In this document: positions 41,849 to 49,333 of the stretch, one piece after another
How the letters are laid out: the number at the start of each line of letters is the position of its first letter
Numbering within the stretch: position 1 is the first letter of the stretch
Assembly: GCF_946478885.1 (NCBI RefSeq)
Contig: NZ_CAMLDX010000011.1
Span: forward strand, 1-49,333
DNA: 49,333 nt
Direction: 5' to 3'
Origin: an uncultured Bacillus sp.
GTDB taxonomy: Bacteria; Bacillota; Bacilli; Bacillales_B; DSM-18226
Notes under the pieces: model-generated
The model's database searches: none
What the model saw: only the letters and a program-made list of their open reading frames with translations
What the model was told of the DNA's origin: nothing
Translations under genes and position numbers: made by a program

Positions 41849-42301
41849 TTGAGGAGACGCCGCAGAATTCCAGTTCCACTAATAGCTGCATGTATGGTAG
41901 GCTTAGTCATTCTTTTTCTTTGGAGAATTGTTCCGCTGTTCTTCAATCCATCAGCGGCTGAGGTGGTGGAGGAATTCTATACATATGAGCAGGAGGGAGA
42001 TTTCGGCAGCTCCTGGAAGCTGTTTCATCCTATCATGCAGGAGCGTTTTACCAAGAATGGTTATGTAACAGAGCGTTCACATATTTATATGAGCCATTAC
42101 GGAGTCACAACCTTTTCTTTTGAAATCATTGAACATGAAAAAATAAACACGTGGAAAACAGAAAATAAAACCTTTCAAGATGTTCAAAGGATTGAAGTGA
42201 AGCAAAAATTCAAGAGTAAATTTGGTATCTTCTCCGTGACGCAAAATGTCTTTGCTGTCAAAGAAAAGGATGAATGGAGATTGCTGTGGGAATTTAAATA
42301 A
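41849..42301 (+). CDS. Membrane-anchored protein, NTF2-like
   Basis: 150 aa, TTG start with SD AAGGTGTGAG. Very basic N-terminus (RRRRRIPVP), one membrane helix (LIAACMVGLVILFLWRIVPLFF), then an extracellular domain of about 115 residues: EVVEEFYTYEQEGDFGSSWKLFHPIMQERFTKNGYV... VKQKFKSKFGIFSVTQNVFAVKEKDEWRLLWEF. The alternating helical start and terminal beta strands resemble NTF2/SnoaL-like domains often attached to Bacillus cell-surface proteins. Function unknown. It is divergent from the ger operon. Confidence 0.65.
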   Translation: MRRRRRIPVPLIAACMVGLVILFLWRIVPLFFNPSAAEVVEEFYTYEQEGDFGSSWKLFHPIMQERFTKNGYVTERSHIYMSHYGVTTFSFEIIEHEKINTWKTENKTFQDVQRIEVKQKFKSKFGIFSVTQNVFAVKEKDEWRLLWEFK

Positions 42302-42345
42302 AACATAGGGAAGAGCATCGGTAAAGACGGTTCTGAAAAAAATAA

Positions 42346-42397
42346 GCTGCCTGCCTTAAGAGCTCCAATAAAGCTAGAAAGCAGGCCGGCAGGCAGC
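42346..42397 (-). terminator. Terminator of the Spo0E-family gene
   Basis: GCTGCCTGCC (42346-42355) pairs with GGCAGGCAGC (42388-42397); on the minus strand it is followed by TTATTTTTTTC. Confidence 0.85.
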
Positions 42398-42467
42398 ATA
42401 TATAATAAAAGGTGGTATTTAGCAGCATAAAATTATTCACGGAACCATGCTGTCTCAACTTGATGAA

Positions 42468-42671
42468 TTACGAAACCCGTTCATGATTTTCTTGCTTAAA
42501 TACTTGGTACAAATAGATATACTCGTCCAGTTCTTGGCTGATCAGGAGCGTTTTTTCACTCGATAATCCTTCATTCATACCTTCATCAATTAATCGGCTT
42601 CTCAGAATTTGTATATAGTTGAATAGCGCTGTCTTAATTAACATTTTATCTTCTAATGTAAGCTGTTTCAT
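42468..42671 (-). CDS. Spo0E-family sporulation phosphatase
   Basis: 67 aa from ATG 42671 (SD AGAGGTGG just upstream; a GTG three codons earlier overlaps it). The signature 'LLISQELDEYIYLYQVFK' matches the Spo0E family motif S-x-x-L-D-x-x-I-x-x-Y, preceded by a helix (LIKTALFNYIQILRSRLIDEGMNEGLS). Such small two-helix proteins dephosphorylate Spo0A~P and delay sporulation. It is monocistronic with a strong terminator. Confidence 0.85.
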   Translation of the reverse strand: MKQLTLEDKMLIKTALFNYIQILRSRLIDEGMNEGLSSEKTLLISQELDEYIYLYQVFKQENHERVS

Positions 42672-42776
42672 AGTAACCACCTCTATGAAATTTGTAAGAC
42701 ATTAATTCCATTTTACTGATAGGAATAACATTTGTCTGTGACTAATGACACGAAATAGGGGAATTGTGAAATAATT

Positions 42777-42986
42777 GTGAAAAATATAAAAAAACAATTC
42801 GTAGAACGACTGTCTACGGCTGAATTTGAAAAAACATTCACACATGAAAAGGAGTGCTGCCTGTTTTTGCAACATACAGAGTCTTTTTGCATGTATGTTC
42901 AACCCAGAGGCTTCGAATTTATTTTTTACAGGTATAGTGATCTCACAATAAGGATCAGACTGATGAATAATAACATATCTTATTAG
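42777..42986 (+). CDS. Possible small hypothetical protein
   Basis: A 69-codon GTG-initiated frame, MKNIKKQFVERLSTAEFEKTFTHEKECCLFLQH..., ending NNISY. The N-terminus is amphipathic and composition is protein-like, but there is no clear SD, and a reverse frame covers the same bases. I do not recognise it. Confidence 0.25.
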   Translation: MKNIKKQFVERLSTAEFEKTFTHEKECCLFLQHTESFCMYVQPRGFEFIFYRYSDLTIRIRLMNNNISY

Positions 42987-43261
42987 CTGAAAGCAAGAGA
43001 TTGGGCTAAAAATGGATTGAATTTTCAACTTTTTTTGGACTGATTTTCCTAATATGTGTTTTTGACGGGTTTTTCCTTATTTCACCTGTTTGTGCGCGAA
43101 GGTTAATAGAGGGAATATAGTAGCTATCTGATATCTGGATGTTCTTGTTGAGTGGCATCTGCTATTGTTCTTCGCTTTCCCTGATTAAAGACCGACGTCG
43201 GAATAAGCTGTTACGTATGGGACACACCAGTCCGAAAGCTAGGTTTCGGCATCGTGCAAAA
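42987..43261. other. Non-coding stretch
   Basis: About 275 bases without a gene. One small hairpin (CCGAAA 43232-43237 / TTTCGG 43244-43249) is visible. Nothing else. Confidence 0.4.
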
Positions 43262-43305
43262 TAAAAAAGCTTCCTGCCGTTATAAGAAGCTATAACAAAG
43301 GAAGC
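43262..43305 (-). terminator. Terminator of the peptide transporter gene
   Basis: GCTTCCT (43269-43275) pairs with AGGAAGC (43299-43305), with GTTATA/TATAAC inside; followed by TTTTTTAT on the minus strand. Confidence 0.85.
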
Positions 43306-43322
43306 CTTTCTTGAAAATAAAA

Positions 43323-44816
43323 TTAGTTAATACCCTTCATAAATCCTTGAATCTTGGGAGAAAGAGTGAAAAGTAAGATACTTAACACAATCGATACTCC
43401 GCCAATTACTCCGAAATATAGCATTTCGGTTTCCGGGGTATAGAATTTAACAATCTGTGCATTGATCGCTTGAGCAGCTGCATTTGATAAGAACCATAAG
43501 CTCATCGTTTGCGCAGAAAACGCTGCTGGAGCTAATTTCGTTGTAGCTGATAAACCTACAGGAGATAAGCATAGTTCCCCCATTACGACAATGAAGTAGC
43601 TAAGAACCAGCCACAGCGGATTCACTAATGAATCTGAACCGCCGAAATAGGCAGGCAGTAGAATGACAAGGAATGATAGACCTGCAAAAAGCAAACCTAG
43701 TGAGAATTTCTTAGGAATAGATGGTTGGCGCTTGCCAAGTTTAATCCAGAGCCAAGCAAATACTGGTGCAAAAATAATAATAAAGAGTGGATTCAATGAC
43801 TGGAACCATGCCGGTGAAATATGAAGTCCGGCAAACTCAAGCTGTGTCCGTTTATCTGCAAAGTTTGCAAGAATCGATGAGCCCTGCTCCTGAATCGCCC
43901 AAAACATTACGGAAGCAATGAATAGCGGAATATAGGCAATCAGACGGGAGCGTTCAACAGCCGTTGTTTTTGGGCTGCGGTACATAACCACAAAATATGC
44001 AGTAGGAATCAAAATTCCGAGAATTCCGACAAGAGCAATAAAACTGCTAAATGTTAAAATTTTTGTTGGAATCGTAATAGCGATAAGGATCGCAATTACG
44101 ACGATGCCTGCCCCAATCGAAATGTATACCTTTTTCTTTTCTTCAGGTTCTAGCGGATTTGCCACATAGGTACCAGCAAGTCCAAGATTTTTCTTTTTTG
44201 TGAAAATAAAGACTAATAATCCAACGAACATACCGATAGCAGCAAGTCCAAAGCCTAAATGGAAATTGTAGTTCATTCCGACTGTGCCGACAATTAATGG
44301 AGAGAGGAATCCACCGAGGTTAATTCCCATGTAGAAAATACTGAAACCAGAATCGCGACGGGTATCCTTTTCAGCATAAATATCTCCTACAATGCTGGAT
44401 ACATTTGGCTTCAGCAAGCCTGTACCAAGAACAATCAATATCATAGAAATAAAGAATAGTGTGACATTTCCCGGGATAGCTAACGCAATGTGACCAAACA
44501 TAATCGAAATCCCGCCGTAAAAGACAGCCTTGGATGTACCAAATATTCGGTCTGCCAGCCATCCGCCGATAATTCCGGACATGTAAACAAGAGATCCATA
44601 GATGGACATAATGGCGAGCGCCGTGGACTGATCGAGCCCGAGTCCTCCTTTAGAAACCTCGTAATACATATAATAGACTAGGATTGCTCTCATTCCATAA
44701 TAAGAGAAGCGCTCCCAAAACTCTGTGAAGAATAAGGTAAATAATCCCTTAGGATGTCCGAAAAATCCTCTTTGGGGAACACTCTCCACAATTTTCTGTT
44801 TATTAACTCCTGACAT
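43323..44816 (-). CDS. dtpT: Proton-dependent di-/tripeptide transporter (POT family, DtpT)
   Basis: 497 aa, about 14 hydrophobic segments. The POT signature occurs twice: FFTEFWERFSYYGMRAILVYYMY near the N-terminus and 'GFSIFYMGINLGGFLSPLIVG' (PTR2 motif) at about 155. 'SVMFWAIQEQGSSILANFADKRTQ' is typical of helix 7-8, and 'SPVGLSATTKLAPAAFSAQTMSLWFLSNAAAQAINAQI' of the C-terminal half. It imports small peptides with protons. SD is TTGGAGGTT. Monocistronic. Confidence 0.95.
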   Translation of the reverse strand: MSGVNKQKIVESVPQRGFFGHPKGLFTLFFTEFWERFSYYGMRAILVYYMYYEVSKGGLGLDQSTALAIMSIYGSLVYMSGIIGGWLADRIFGTSKAVFYGGISIMFGHIALAIPGNVTLFFISMILIVLGTGLLKPNVSSIVGDIYAEKDTRRDSGFSIFYMGINLGGFLSPLIVGTVGMNYNFHLGFGLAAIGMFVGLLVFIFTKKKNLGLAGTYVANPLEPEEKKKVYISIGAGIVVIAILIAITIPTKILTFSSFIALVGILGILIPTAYFVVMYRSPKTTAVERSRLIAYIPLFIASVMFWAIQEQGSSILANFADKRTQLEFAGLHISPAWFQSLNPLFIIIFAPVFAWLWIKLGKRQPSIPKKFSLGLLFAGLSFLVILLPAYFGGSDSLVNPLWLVLSYFIVVMGELCLSPVGLSATTKLAPAAFSAQTMSLWFLSNAAAQAINAQIVKFYTPETEMLYFGVIGGVSIVLSILLFTLSPKIQGFMKGIN

Positions 44817-45077
44817 ATCATAACCTCCAATGCTACATTACTATAATATATTTTGAAAGGGTATATTGTCAAAGGAAGATAGTAACAGTATTATAAATAG
44901 ATTAATTGAAAGAAAATAAATAAATTTACTATTTTAAAAAATCTTAAAACCTACTTTGCTTTAAAGATTTAAAGTGATAGAGAAGTGGTGGGGTTTTCTG
45001 GCTCAGTCATTATTCTGTCTGATGCCGTTCAACCTCAGCCGCTATTGGTTGGAATTTTTGCATAGATATGAATTAGA

Positions 45078-45193
45078 TTTGTCGAATTTTGTCGAAAAGC
45101 CGATATTTTGGGGGAAGTGGCCGATAAATTGCCTGAACTGGCCGATATTTTTTCCAAAACGGCCGATATATTCCTCGATCTAGCCGATATCCC
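45078..45193 (+). repeat. 21-bp-periodic GCCGATAT repeat, copy A, with tandem Spo0A-like boxes
   Basis: Two TGTCGAA heptamers (45080-45086, 45090-45096), 10 bp apart, are followed by five GCCGATAT units starting at 45099, 45120, 45141, 45162 and 45183, an exact 21-bp spacing. The last unit reads GCCGATATCCC. Units alternate: odd ones continue with TTT and end with variants of A-A-G-T-G, even ones continue with AT/A and end with variants of G-A-A-C-T-G, giving a 42-bp higher-order period. It sits between the POT gene and the 3' end of the NERD gene. Open frames across it are by-products of the 21-bp period. Confidence 0.85.
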
Positions 45194-45208
45194 AAAATAT
45201 TAATCTAT

Positions 45209-46177
45209 TCAGAGAGGCTGAGGCAGCACATACACTCTTCCTTTATTTTGGCCTATACTTTGAAGCTCCATATTTCGAAGCAATTTTTTACATAAACTGC
45301 TTGATGAACAATGTAAAAAAATTTGTGTTTCCCGATTGGTAATCGTTGGGCCAATCAGAAGTGCGTAATCCTTTAAAGAAGTCACATGGGCCTGATTGTC
45401 CGTGTGCCTGCAATGAGGGCAAAACCATGCACCATACACCCTTCCCATAGGAAGCTTTCCGCACTTAGGACAATAGACTCCCTTCAGTAGTTCACTTTTG
45501 GATAGTTGCATTCTTTCCAGAATAGGGAAATTCGCAGGGGTATGGTGCTTGCTTATCTGCTGGCCAATCTTCCTGCGCTCCTTTTCTGTGATCATCGTAT
45601 CTTTATATTTTTCCTCGAATTGATTGATCTTAAAGGGAAGGACATCATGATGGATGACGATTTGATGAAGATTTCTGTGTTCAGGGGACGTTTTGATTAT
45701 GGTATAAGAACTACTTATCACAACAAGTGAAAGAATGGGTATAGGAGGGAGTTTGTTTTTTACCAGCCATTTCATAAATAGCCTTTCGTGACGCTGTATT
45801 TGAATCAAAGGGTCTGCATAGGCTCTTTCGGTTTCGTCCGTTATCTGAATCAATTGATTGAATAAAGAGTCGAAGTAAATCGTACCAGCAAAATTTTTCA
45901 CTTCTAATAAAAGAATAAATCTTTCAGAAAGGATTATCGTATCTATTTGAAAAAAATGATGGTCAATTGCTAGCCGTACGTCATGTAAAATCGTGTATTT
46001 TTTCTCAGGAAGGAAACTCAGAGGATAATCAAGTGCACATTCTCCTTTATAACCAGCTAGGCTTTTTCTGAGATTTTCCTGAATAAGGGGGAATTTAGGG
46101 TGGTTCACAGGAATTCGGCGCTCGAGGGCTTCGTATTTCTGGACAGAAAGGGGAATAGTTCGGGGTTTAAGAATCAT
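45209..46177 (-). CDS. NERD-domain (nuclease-related) protein
   Basis: 322 aa. Residues about 40-160 are a NERD domain: KGECALDYPLSFLPEKKYTILHDVRLAIDHHFFQIDTIILSERFILLLEVKNFAGTIYFD, with the D...EVK restriction-like core (D96-like Asp, 'LLEVKN'). The C-terminal part has a zinc-ribbon-like CPKCG...WFCPHC. NERD proteins are thought to act in DNA processing. It is bracketed by two inverted copies of the 21-bp repeat. SD is AAGGAGACG. No neighbouring gene on the same strand shares its operon. Confidence 0.9.
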   Translation of the reverse strand: MILKPRTIPLSVQKYEALERRIPVNHPKFPLIQENLRKSLAGYKGECALDYPLSFLPEKKYTILHDVRLAIDHHFFQIDTIILSERFILLLEVKNFAGTIYFDSLFNQLIQITDETERAYADPLIQIQRHERLFMKWLVKNKLPPIPILSLVVISSSYTIIKTSPEHRNLHQIVIHHDVLPFKINQFEEKYKDTMITEKERRKIGQQISKHHTPANFPILERMQLSKSELLKGVYCPKCGKLPMGRVYGAWFCPHCRHTDNQAHVTSLKDYALLIGPTITNRETQIFLHCSSSSLCKKLLRNMELQSIGQNKGRVYVLPQPL

Positions 46178-46301
46178 TTTCTCGTCTCCTTCGATATTTA
46201 GTTAAAAGGGGAGTACAACGGTTCATGCTACCATCCTTTATCATACCTAATTCCAGGCGAAAAAACCATTTTGAACGATGTACCCGACCCCTAATCACGG
46301 G

Positions 46302-46412
46302 ATATCGGCCAGTTCAGGGAGTATATCGGCCACTTTGGGAAAAATATCGGCCAGTTCGGACGATATATCGGCTACTTTCATCCAAATATCGGCTTTTCGA
46401 CAAAACTCGACT
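46302..46412 (-). repeat. 21-bp-periodic GCCGATAT repeat, copy B (inverted)
   Basis: On the minus strand: box-like AGTCGAG (46412-46406) and TGTCGAA (46402-46396), then GCCGATAT units at 46393, 46372, 46351, 46330 and 46309, exactly 21 bp apart, ending GCCGATATCCC. Number of units, alternation, and 9-base distance from the second box to the first unit are the same as in copy A. It lies between the NERD gene start and the LCP terminator, so A and B form an inverted pair around the NERD gene. Confidence 0.85.
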
Positions 46413-46430
46413 TCCGTACCCGGAACAAAA

Positions 46431-46458
46431 AAAGACCGGAGCCGCACGCAAGGCTCCG
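46431..46458 (-). terminator. Terminator of the LCP gene
   Basis: CGGAGCC (46437-46443) pairs with GGCTCCG (46452-46458); followed on the minus strand by TCTTTTTTTG. Confidence 0.9.
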
Positions 46459-46464
46459 ACCACA

Positions 46465-47403
46465 TTACTGCAGCTCTAGCTGCTTCTTCATTTCCTTCTG
46501 TACACGTTGCTTTTCTTCATCGGAAATAAGCAAATAGTAAGTCTTATCAATTTTATCTCCGGTTCCCTTCAGATCGATCTGCTCCACATTACTGGCAGCA
46601 TCCTTATAATTGCTTTGGATATCGACCATTTCATCGAAAGTTAAATTCGTTTTAATATTTTTGCCGAGAGCAGTAAAGATTTGATTGTAATTGGTGAGAG
46701 TAGACAGGCTGGCACCTTCCCTGATAATACCCTGGATAATCTGGCGCTGCCGTTGCTGCCGACCGAAATCGCCGCGCGGATCTTCATAACGCATTCTCGA
46801 AAAAGCCAGCGCCTCAGTACCATTTAATGTTAATTCGCCTTTTGAAAAATGGTGTCCGCCATAGCTGAAATCCAGATCATTTGTAACGGTGACACCGCCG
46901 ACGGAATCTACAATGTCCTTAAAGCCCTCCATATTAATCTGGATATAGTAATCAATGGGAATATTCAGAAAATTTTCGACTGTGTTAATTGACATTTCCA
47001 CGCCTCCGAAAGCATATGCGTGGTTTATCTTGTCTTCCTTGCCGCGTCCGATGATTTCTGTCCGTGTATCGCGGGGGATGCTTAGCATTTTGATCGAATT
47101 CGTGTTCGGATTTACCCCAAGGACGATAATCGTATCGGAACGTCCTTTATCGCCGGCACGTTCGTCCACTCCCAGCAAAAGAACCGAGAACGGATCCTGC
47201 TTCTTGAGCACAATCTCTTCCACCCGTTTTTCTGACTTTTCCCGTTCTATCGGATGGTGCATCGTATTTACGGCTGTTGTCAATGAGTGGTACACGGAAT
47301 AGGCATAGGCCCCGCCACCGACAAGGAGTAATAAGACTGCAATCCCGAAAACCTTCCACCAAATTCTCCGCTTTTTTTTCTTTTTATACCTTTCAGTCCT
47401 CAT
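46465..47403 (-). CDS. LytR-CpsA-Psr (LCP) family cell-wall protein
   Basis: 312 aa: basic cytosolic N-terminus (RYKKKKKRR), one membrane helix (about 16-36), then the extracellular LCP domain: FSVLLLGVDERAGDKGRSDTIIVLGVNPNTNSIKMLSIPRDTRTEI, DKINHAYAFGG, DYYIQINMEGFKDIVDSVGGVTV, and the Arg-rich 'RMRYEDPRGDFGRQQRQRQII'. LCP enzymes transfer lipid-linked anionic polymers (wall teichoic or teichuronic acids, capsule) to peptidoglycan. SD GGAAGAAGTGA. Divergent from the UDP-glucose dehydrogenase gene, which could supply glucuronate for such a polymer. Confidence 0.95.
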   Translation of the reverse strand: MRTERYKKKKKRRIWWKVFGIAVLLLLVGGGAYAYSVYHSLTTAVNTMHHPIEREKSEKRVEEIVLKKQDPFSVLLLGVDERAGDKGRSDTIIVLGVNPNTNSIKMLSIPRDTRTEIIGRGKEDKINHAYAFGGVEMSINTVENFLNIPIDYYIQINMEGFKDIVDSVGGVTVTNDLDFSYGGHHFSKGELTLNGTEALAFSRMRYEDPRGDFGRQQRQRQIIQGIIREGASLSTLTNYNQIFTALGKNIKTNLTFDEMVDIQSNYKDAASNVEQIDLKGTGDKIDKTYYLLISDEEKQRVQKEMKKQLELQ

Positions 47404-47712
47404 GTCTAAATCACTTCTTCCTAAAAAACATCATATTTTTTCATTATAGTATGAATTTTTTGTAAAAAACAGCTATTTAAACAAATTTCACATCTTTAAT
47501 CAGACGGAAAAATCTATCATAAAGTTTCATTCCTTAAAAGTATCTCCTAAAAAACAGCTGATCATGAACGATATTTGCAGGCGTTTGTCCGAAAAAGTTA
47601 ACCCAGTATTAACATTTCATGCCGAAATTCGTGTATTTTCCCGCATTTTTTAAGCTATAATGAAATGGTTGTCTAATCTGACAGCAAATGGACTTAGCGA
47701 GGGGATTGAACC
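47404..47712. promoter_or_regulatory. Divergent promoter region LCP/ugd
   Basis: About 310 bases. A perfect TATAAT at 47656-47661 lies 52 bases before the ugd start, -35 poor. No further motif is clear. Confidence 0.4.
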
Positions 47713-49017
47713 ATGAATATTACAATAACTGGAACTGGATATGTGGGTCTTGTGACAGGCGTATGTCTCTCAGAAGTAGGACACCCAATTATCTGTTTTG
47801 ATATTAATCAGGAGAAAATCTCGCTCTTGCAACAAGGAATTTCCCCCATATATGAACCAGGTCTTGAGGAAATGATTCAGCGTAATCTTAGCGAAAGCCG
47901 CCTTGCTTTTACCGCTGATAAAGAAAAGGCCTATAAAAAAGCAGATATCATTATTATTGCAGTAGGAACGCCGCAGAGTGAAGACGGCTCTGCCAATTTA
48001 ACATATATCGAGCAGGCAGCGTTAACTATCGCTAAAACCATTACGAAAGACGTCACGGTTGTCACAAAAAGTACGGTACCGGTTGGAACCAATGAATGGG
48101 TTGGGCGAATGATCCGAGAGCATGCTGCACCTGGCTTGAACATTAAAGTTGTTTCCAATCCTGAATTTCTGCGCGAGGGCTCCGCAATTCAGGACACCTT
48201 CCACGGGGATCGGATTATCATTGGTTCTGAAGATGTGAAGGCAAGGGAGCTGATTGCTGCCATTTACGAACCGTTTCAGCTGCCAATTGTACATACCGAC
48301 CTGCGCAGTGCGGAAATGATAAAGTATGCATCCAATTCTTTCCTTGCGCTAAAGATCAGCTTTATTAACGAAATTGCCAACCTTTGTGAAAAGACAGGAG
48401 GCAATATTGATTATGTATCAGAAGGAGTCGGATTTGATAAACGAATTGGCAATAAATTTCTGCAGGCAGGAATCGGCTTTGGTGGCTCCTGCTTTCCAAA
48501 GGATATCAATGCCTTAAACCATCTCGCCAATGAATACGACTACGATTTTAAGATCCTGAAATCCGTCATTGATGTGAACCAATTACAGAAGCGCCGTTTA
48601 TTTGAAAAAGCAAAGCAGCATTTCACTTCCTTATCTGGAAAAAGAATGACTCTACTTGGTTTAACATTTAAACCAAACACCGATGATATCCGCGATGCTG
48701 CCTCGCTGCAACTTATTCAGGATCTGCTACTAGAGGATGCCGTTATTACGACCTATGATCCAATCGGAATGCCGAACGTGCAAAAGTTATACGGCGATAA
48801 AATTCAATACGCATCATCCGCCGAAGCAGCCCTGAAAAATGCTGATGCCGCTTTTATTTTGACGGAATGGGACGAAATTAAACACCTCCCATTGGATAAA
48901 TTTAAAGAAGCTATGGTGGAGCCGATTATATTCGATGGCAGGAATTGTTTTTCACTTAAAGAGATTAAAAAATATGGCATTAAGTATTATTCCATTGGGC
49001 GACCAAATATAGAATAA
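47713..49017 (+). CDS. ugd: UDP-glucose 6-dehydrogenase (Ugd/TuaD type)
   Basis: 434 aa. NAD-binding N-terminus MNITITGTGYVGLVTGVCLSEVGH (GxGYVG), middle 'NPEFLREGSAIQDTFHGDRIIIG' and 'SAEMIKYASNSFLALKISFINEIANLCEKTGGNIDYVSEGVGFDKRIG', catalytic Cys260 in IGFGGSCFPKD, and C-terminal UDP-binding 'LTFKPNTDDIRDAASLQLIQDLL'. It oxidises UDP-glucose to UDP-glucuronate with two NAD+. In Bacillus this feeds teichuronic acid or exopolysaccharide. SD is CGAGGGGATTG. It is followed by a terminator, no other polymer genes in view. Confidence 0.96.
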   Translation: MNITITGTGYVGLVTGVCLSEVGHPIICFDINQEKISLLQQGISPIYEPGLEEMIQRNLSESRLAFTADKEKAYKKADIIIIAVGTPQSEDGSANLTYIEQAALTIAKTITKDVTVVTKSTVPVGTNEWVGRMIREHAAPGLNIKVVSNPEFLREGSAIQDTFHGDRIIIGSEDVKARELIAAIYEPFQLPIVHTDLRSAEMIKYASNSFLALKISFINEIANLCEKTGGNIDYVSEGVGFDKRIGNKFLQAGIGFGGSCFPKDINALNHLANEYDYDFKILKSVIDVNQLQKRRLFEKAKQHFTSLSGKRMTLLGLTFKPNTDDIRDAASLQLIQDLLLEDAVITTYDPIGMPNVQKLYGDKIQYASSAEAALKNADAAFILTEWDEIKHLPLDKFKEAMVEPIIFDGRNCFSLKEIKKYGIKYYSIGRPNIE

Positions 49018-49133
49018 GTTGCTATATTCATGAAAAAATAATTGAGATAATTATGGTTGAATGGTAAGATATAGATGTAAGCGAGATATAACTCCTTTAA
49101 ATAACTTAAATAATCTAGGTTGGTAGCCCGGGG

Positions 49134-49171
49134 AAAAAGCACTCATCTCTGATAGATAGTGCTTTTTTTTT
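49134..49171 (+). terminator. Terminator of ugd
   Basis: AAAAAGCACT (49134-49143) pairs with AGTGCTTTTT (49158-49167), with a long T-run. Confidence 0.9.
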
Positions 49172-49282
49172 GGCGGAACAAATTCCCCTGAGCGAGATGG
49201 CTACATTATGAATTTGGCTGTGATCCTGTTTTCCGCTCCTCAAAACAATGGTGATGCTCGAGGGTGTAGAACGGCTTTGTTT

Positions 49283-49333
49283 TGTCGTAATTTGTCGAAA
49301 AGCCGATATTTGAGTGAAAGTGGCCGATATAAT
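49283..49333 (+). repeat. 21-bp-periodic GCCGATAT repeat, copy C (truncated by window end)
   Basis: TGTCGTA (49283-49289) and TGTCGAA (49293-49299), then GCCGATAT at 49302 and 49323 before the window ends. Spacing and box-to-unit distance equal those in copies A and B. Confidence 0.85.

Noticed and set aside
42702..43028. Minus-strand 108-codon ORF
   Set aside because: Cysteine/phenylalanine-rich composition of a reverse-frame shadow, no SD, covers intergenic bases.
44974..45183. ORF encoding heptad-like PI.. repeats across the GCCGATAT array
   Set aside because: The heptads are produced by the 21-bp DNA period in any frame; no SD, and the conservation is at the DNA level.
45078..45193. CRISPR array
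   Set aside because: Units are 21 bp with no unique spacers of CRISPR length, only 8 strictly conserved bases per unit, and no cas genes.
46225..46529. Two overlapping ORFs with YR../ISA.. repeats
   Set aside because: Same reason: both read through the inverted 21-bp repeat and the LCP terminator.

Overview
The window reads as a low-GC, endospore-forming Bacillaceae chromosome. Markers for this are a Spo0E-family phosphatase, a GerA/GerB/GerC germinant receptor operon, ComK, TcyP, an OpuB/OpuC-type osmolyte transporter with a GbsR/OpcR regulator, DbpA, BioY/BioB under a BirA-like operator, and Bacillus-style ribosome binding sites with frequent TTG/GTG starts. No rRNA, tRNA or CRISPR array was seen. 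The genus cannot be fixed from the sequence alone.

Layout. 1-5.1 kb: end of a DUF3267 membrane protein, a bacterial PH-domain protein, a HesB-like gene with an in-frame TGA at the conserved cysteine (candidate selenoprotein), a DUF4352-type lipoprotein, bioY-bioB, and a divergent ComK. 5.5-9.1 kb: tcyP and dbpA with long non-coding leaders. 9.1-14.4 kb: OpcR-like regulator, a four-gene opu operon, and a YppF-like gene that shares an operator-like sequence with the opu promoter. 15.1-30.8 kb: a fumarylacetoacetase-family enzyme, a LysR regulator and a 13.5-kb same-strand cluster. The cluster runs CoA-transferase, 2-hydroxyacyl-CoA dehydratase activator and two subunits, two acyl-CoA dehydrogenases, fixABCX, OFA-family transporter, acyl-CoA synthetase. 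31-36.4 kb: small membrane proteins, bacteriohemerythrin, an internally deleted IS4-like element, an unknown gene with a Fur-like box, and an encapsulin with its IMEF iron-mineralising cargo. 36.6-44.8 kb: a 32-aa leader peptide with hairpin ahead of an EamA transporter, the germination receptor operon, Spo0E-family protein, and a POT peptide transporter. 45-49.3 kb: NERD-domain protein, LCP (LytR-CpsA-Psr) protein and UDP-glucose dehydrogenase, interspersed with three copies of an unusual 21-bp-periodic repeat.

How the parts may work together. The central cluster looks like a hybrid of the clostridial Had/Fld reductive pathway (2-hydroxyacid to 2-hydroxyacyl-CoA to enoyl-CoA to acyl-CoA) and the enterobacterial Cai/Fix module (CoA-transferase, CoA-ligase, acyl-CoA dehydrogenase, FixABCX). 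It implies oxygen-sensitive, probably anaerobic, metabolism in a facultative spore former, with a divergent LysR gene and a near-consensus cre site upstream. Fix could in principle supply both the enoyl-CoA reductase and the low-potential electrons for the dehydratase activator; this is inference.

Most notable leads: the Had/Fld-Fix cluster, including a second acyl-CoA dehydrogenase lacking both usual catalytic glutamates; the HesB-like UGA gene; the dispersed 21-bp-phased repeat that always begins with paired Spo0A-box-like heptamers and brackets the NERD gene; and the leader-peptide/hairpin arrangement at 36.6 kb.
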